Shown: piece by piece, positions 5,605-5,793 of the stretch
Layout: each line of letters starts with the position of its first letter
Numbering within the stretch: position 1 is the first letter of the stretch
From: Treponema sp.
GTDB taxonomy: Bacteria; Spirochaetota; Spirochaetia; Treponematales; Breznakiellaceae
Direction: 5' to 3'
NCBI GenBank assembly: GCA_031283505.1
Contig: JAITBO010000034.1
Span: forward strand, 1 to 5,793
Length of the DNA stretch: 5,793 nt
Position numbers and translations under genes: made by a program
Notes under the pieces: model-generated
What the model was told of the DNA's origin: nothing
Database searches by the model: none
The model's input: the letters and a program-made list of their open reading frames with translations, nothing else

Positions 5605-5659
5605 CACCCGTCTTCTGATTAAGATCATGTAACTACACAAAACCTCAAGGAGACGGGTG
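5605..5659 (+). promoter_or_regulatory. Hairpin masking the transposase ribosome binding site
   Basis: CACCCGTCT (5605-5613) is perfectly complementary to AGACGGGTG (5651-5659). Pairing extends inward through T5614-G5650 (wobble), C5615-G5649 and T5616-A5648, giving a 12-bp stem with a 31-nt loop. The 3' arm contains most of the Shine-Dalgarno sequence AAGGAG (5647-5652), two bases before the ATG at 5662. An mRNA starting upstream of 5605 would therefore hide the ribosome binding site, while one starting inside the loop would not. Part of the repeat may also belong to the insertion-sequence end. Confidence 0.6.
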
Positions 5660-5661
5660 AA

Positions 5662-5793
5662 ATGGACGAGACACTGTTGATTACAGTATATTGCTTGGTG
5701 GATGATTTTATCAATGCCATCATGAATTATCCTATCGGAAACATGATCATGGAACTTTGGGAAGGCAAAAGGGGACCCCAAAAACGCTTGACC
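5662..5793 (+). CDS. Insertion-sequence transposase, N-terminal part (runs off window), IS982-like
   Basis: The first 44 codons are open to the window edge. The start is clear: ATG 5662 lies 9 nt after a strong AAGGAG. The protein begins MDETLLITVYCLVDDF and continues to GKRGPQKRLT. A short N-terminal helix ending in (I/V)xCLVDDF, followed about 20 residues later by a basic KRxxxKRL segment that precedes the catalytic core, is the layout I associate with IS982-like DDE transposases. The DDE residues lie outside the window, so the family is provisional. Its moderate GC content differs from the GC-rich surface-protein gene, as expected for a mobile element. The left end of the element should lie between about 5560 and 5607. 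No inverted terminal repeat can be confirmed without the right end. Confidence 0.65.
   Translation, partial: MDETLLITVYCLVDDFINAIMNYPIGNMIMELWEGKRGPQKRLT

Noticed and set aside
5482..5781. Minus-strand open frame of 99 codons through the poly-G tract and the transposase start
   Set aside because: It is antisense to the transposase start, which has a strong ribosome binding site, and its protein has no recognisable features.

Overview
The window looks like chromosomal DNA of a spirochaete, most likely a Treponema of the termite-gut type. This is inference. It rests on a full-length DNA polymerase I with an intact proofreading domain, beside a GC-rich, modular, InlB-repeat/beta-helix surface-protein gene of a style I associate with those genomes, with insertion-sequence debris around it. 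No 16S or other decisive marker is present.

Layout. Positions 3-116 (+) hold the last 37 codons of an unidentified gene. Facing it is a GntR/FadR-type regulator reduced to its DNA-binding domain (145-396, -). Upstream of that is polA (449-3394, -), complete and the only intact housekeeping gene here. Behind polA lies a decayed surface-protein locus (about 3476-5170, -). It contains a beta-helix/InlB-repeat protein without a signal peptide (3809-5170), its C-terminal module displaced into another frame (3588-3844), and a possible second, shorter echo of that module's end (3476-3587). At its 5' edge the reading frame runs into a transposase remnant (about 5130-5216). Positions 5217-5600 have no convincing gene but contain a possible promoter, a hairpin and a run of ten C. 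The window ends in the first 44 codons of an insertion-sequence transposase (5662-5793, +), whose ribosome binding site is inside a predicted 12-bp hairpin.

Regulation. The two best promoters, for polA and for the GntR gene, both place a -10 box exactly 6 nt before the ATG with no Shine-Dalgarno sequence, so both messages are predicted to be leaderless. The GntR promoter's -35 box lies inside a perfect 15-nt palindrome, which suggests autorepression. The transposase, by contrast, has a strong Shine-Dalgarno sequence that read-through transcripts would fold away.

The genes do not form one pathway. The window is best read as a conserved replication/repair gene flanked on both sides by rearrangement scars: a truncated regulator on one side, a truncated and frameshifted surface protein fused to transposase debris on the other.
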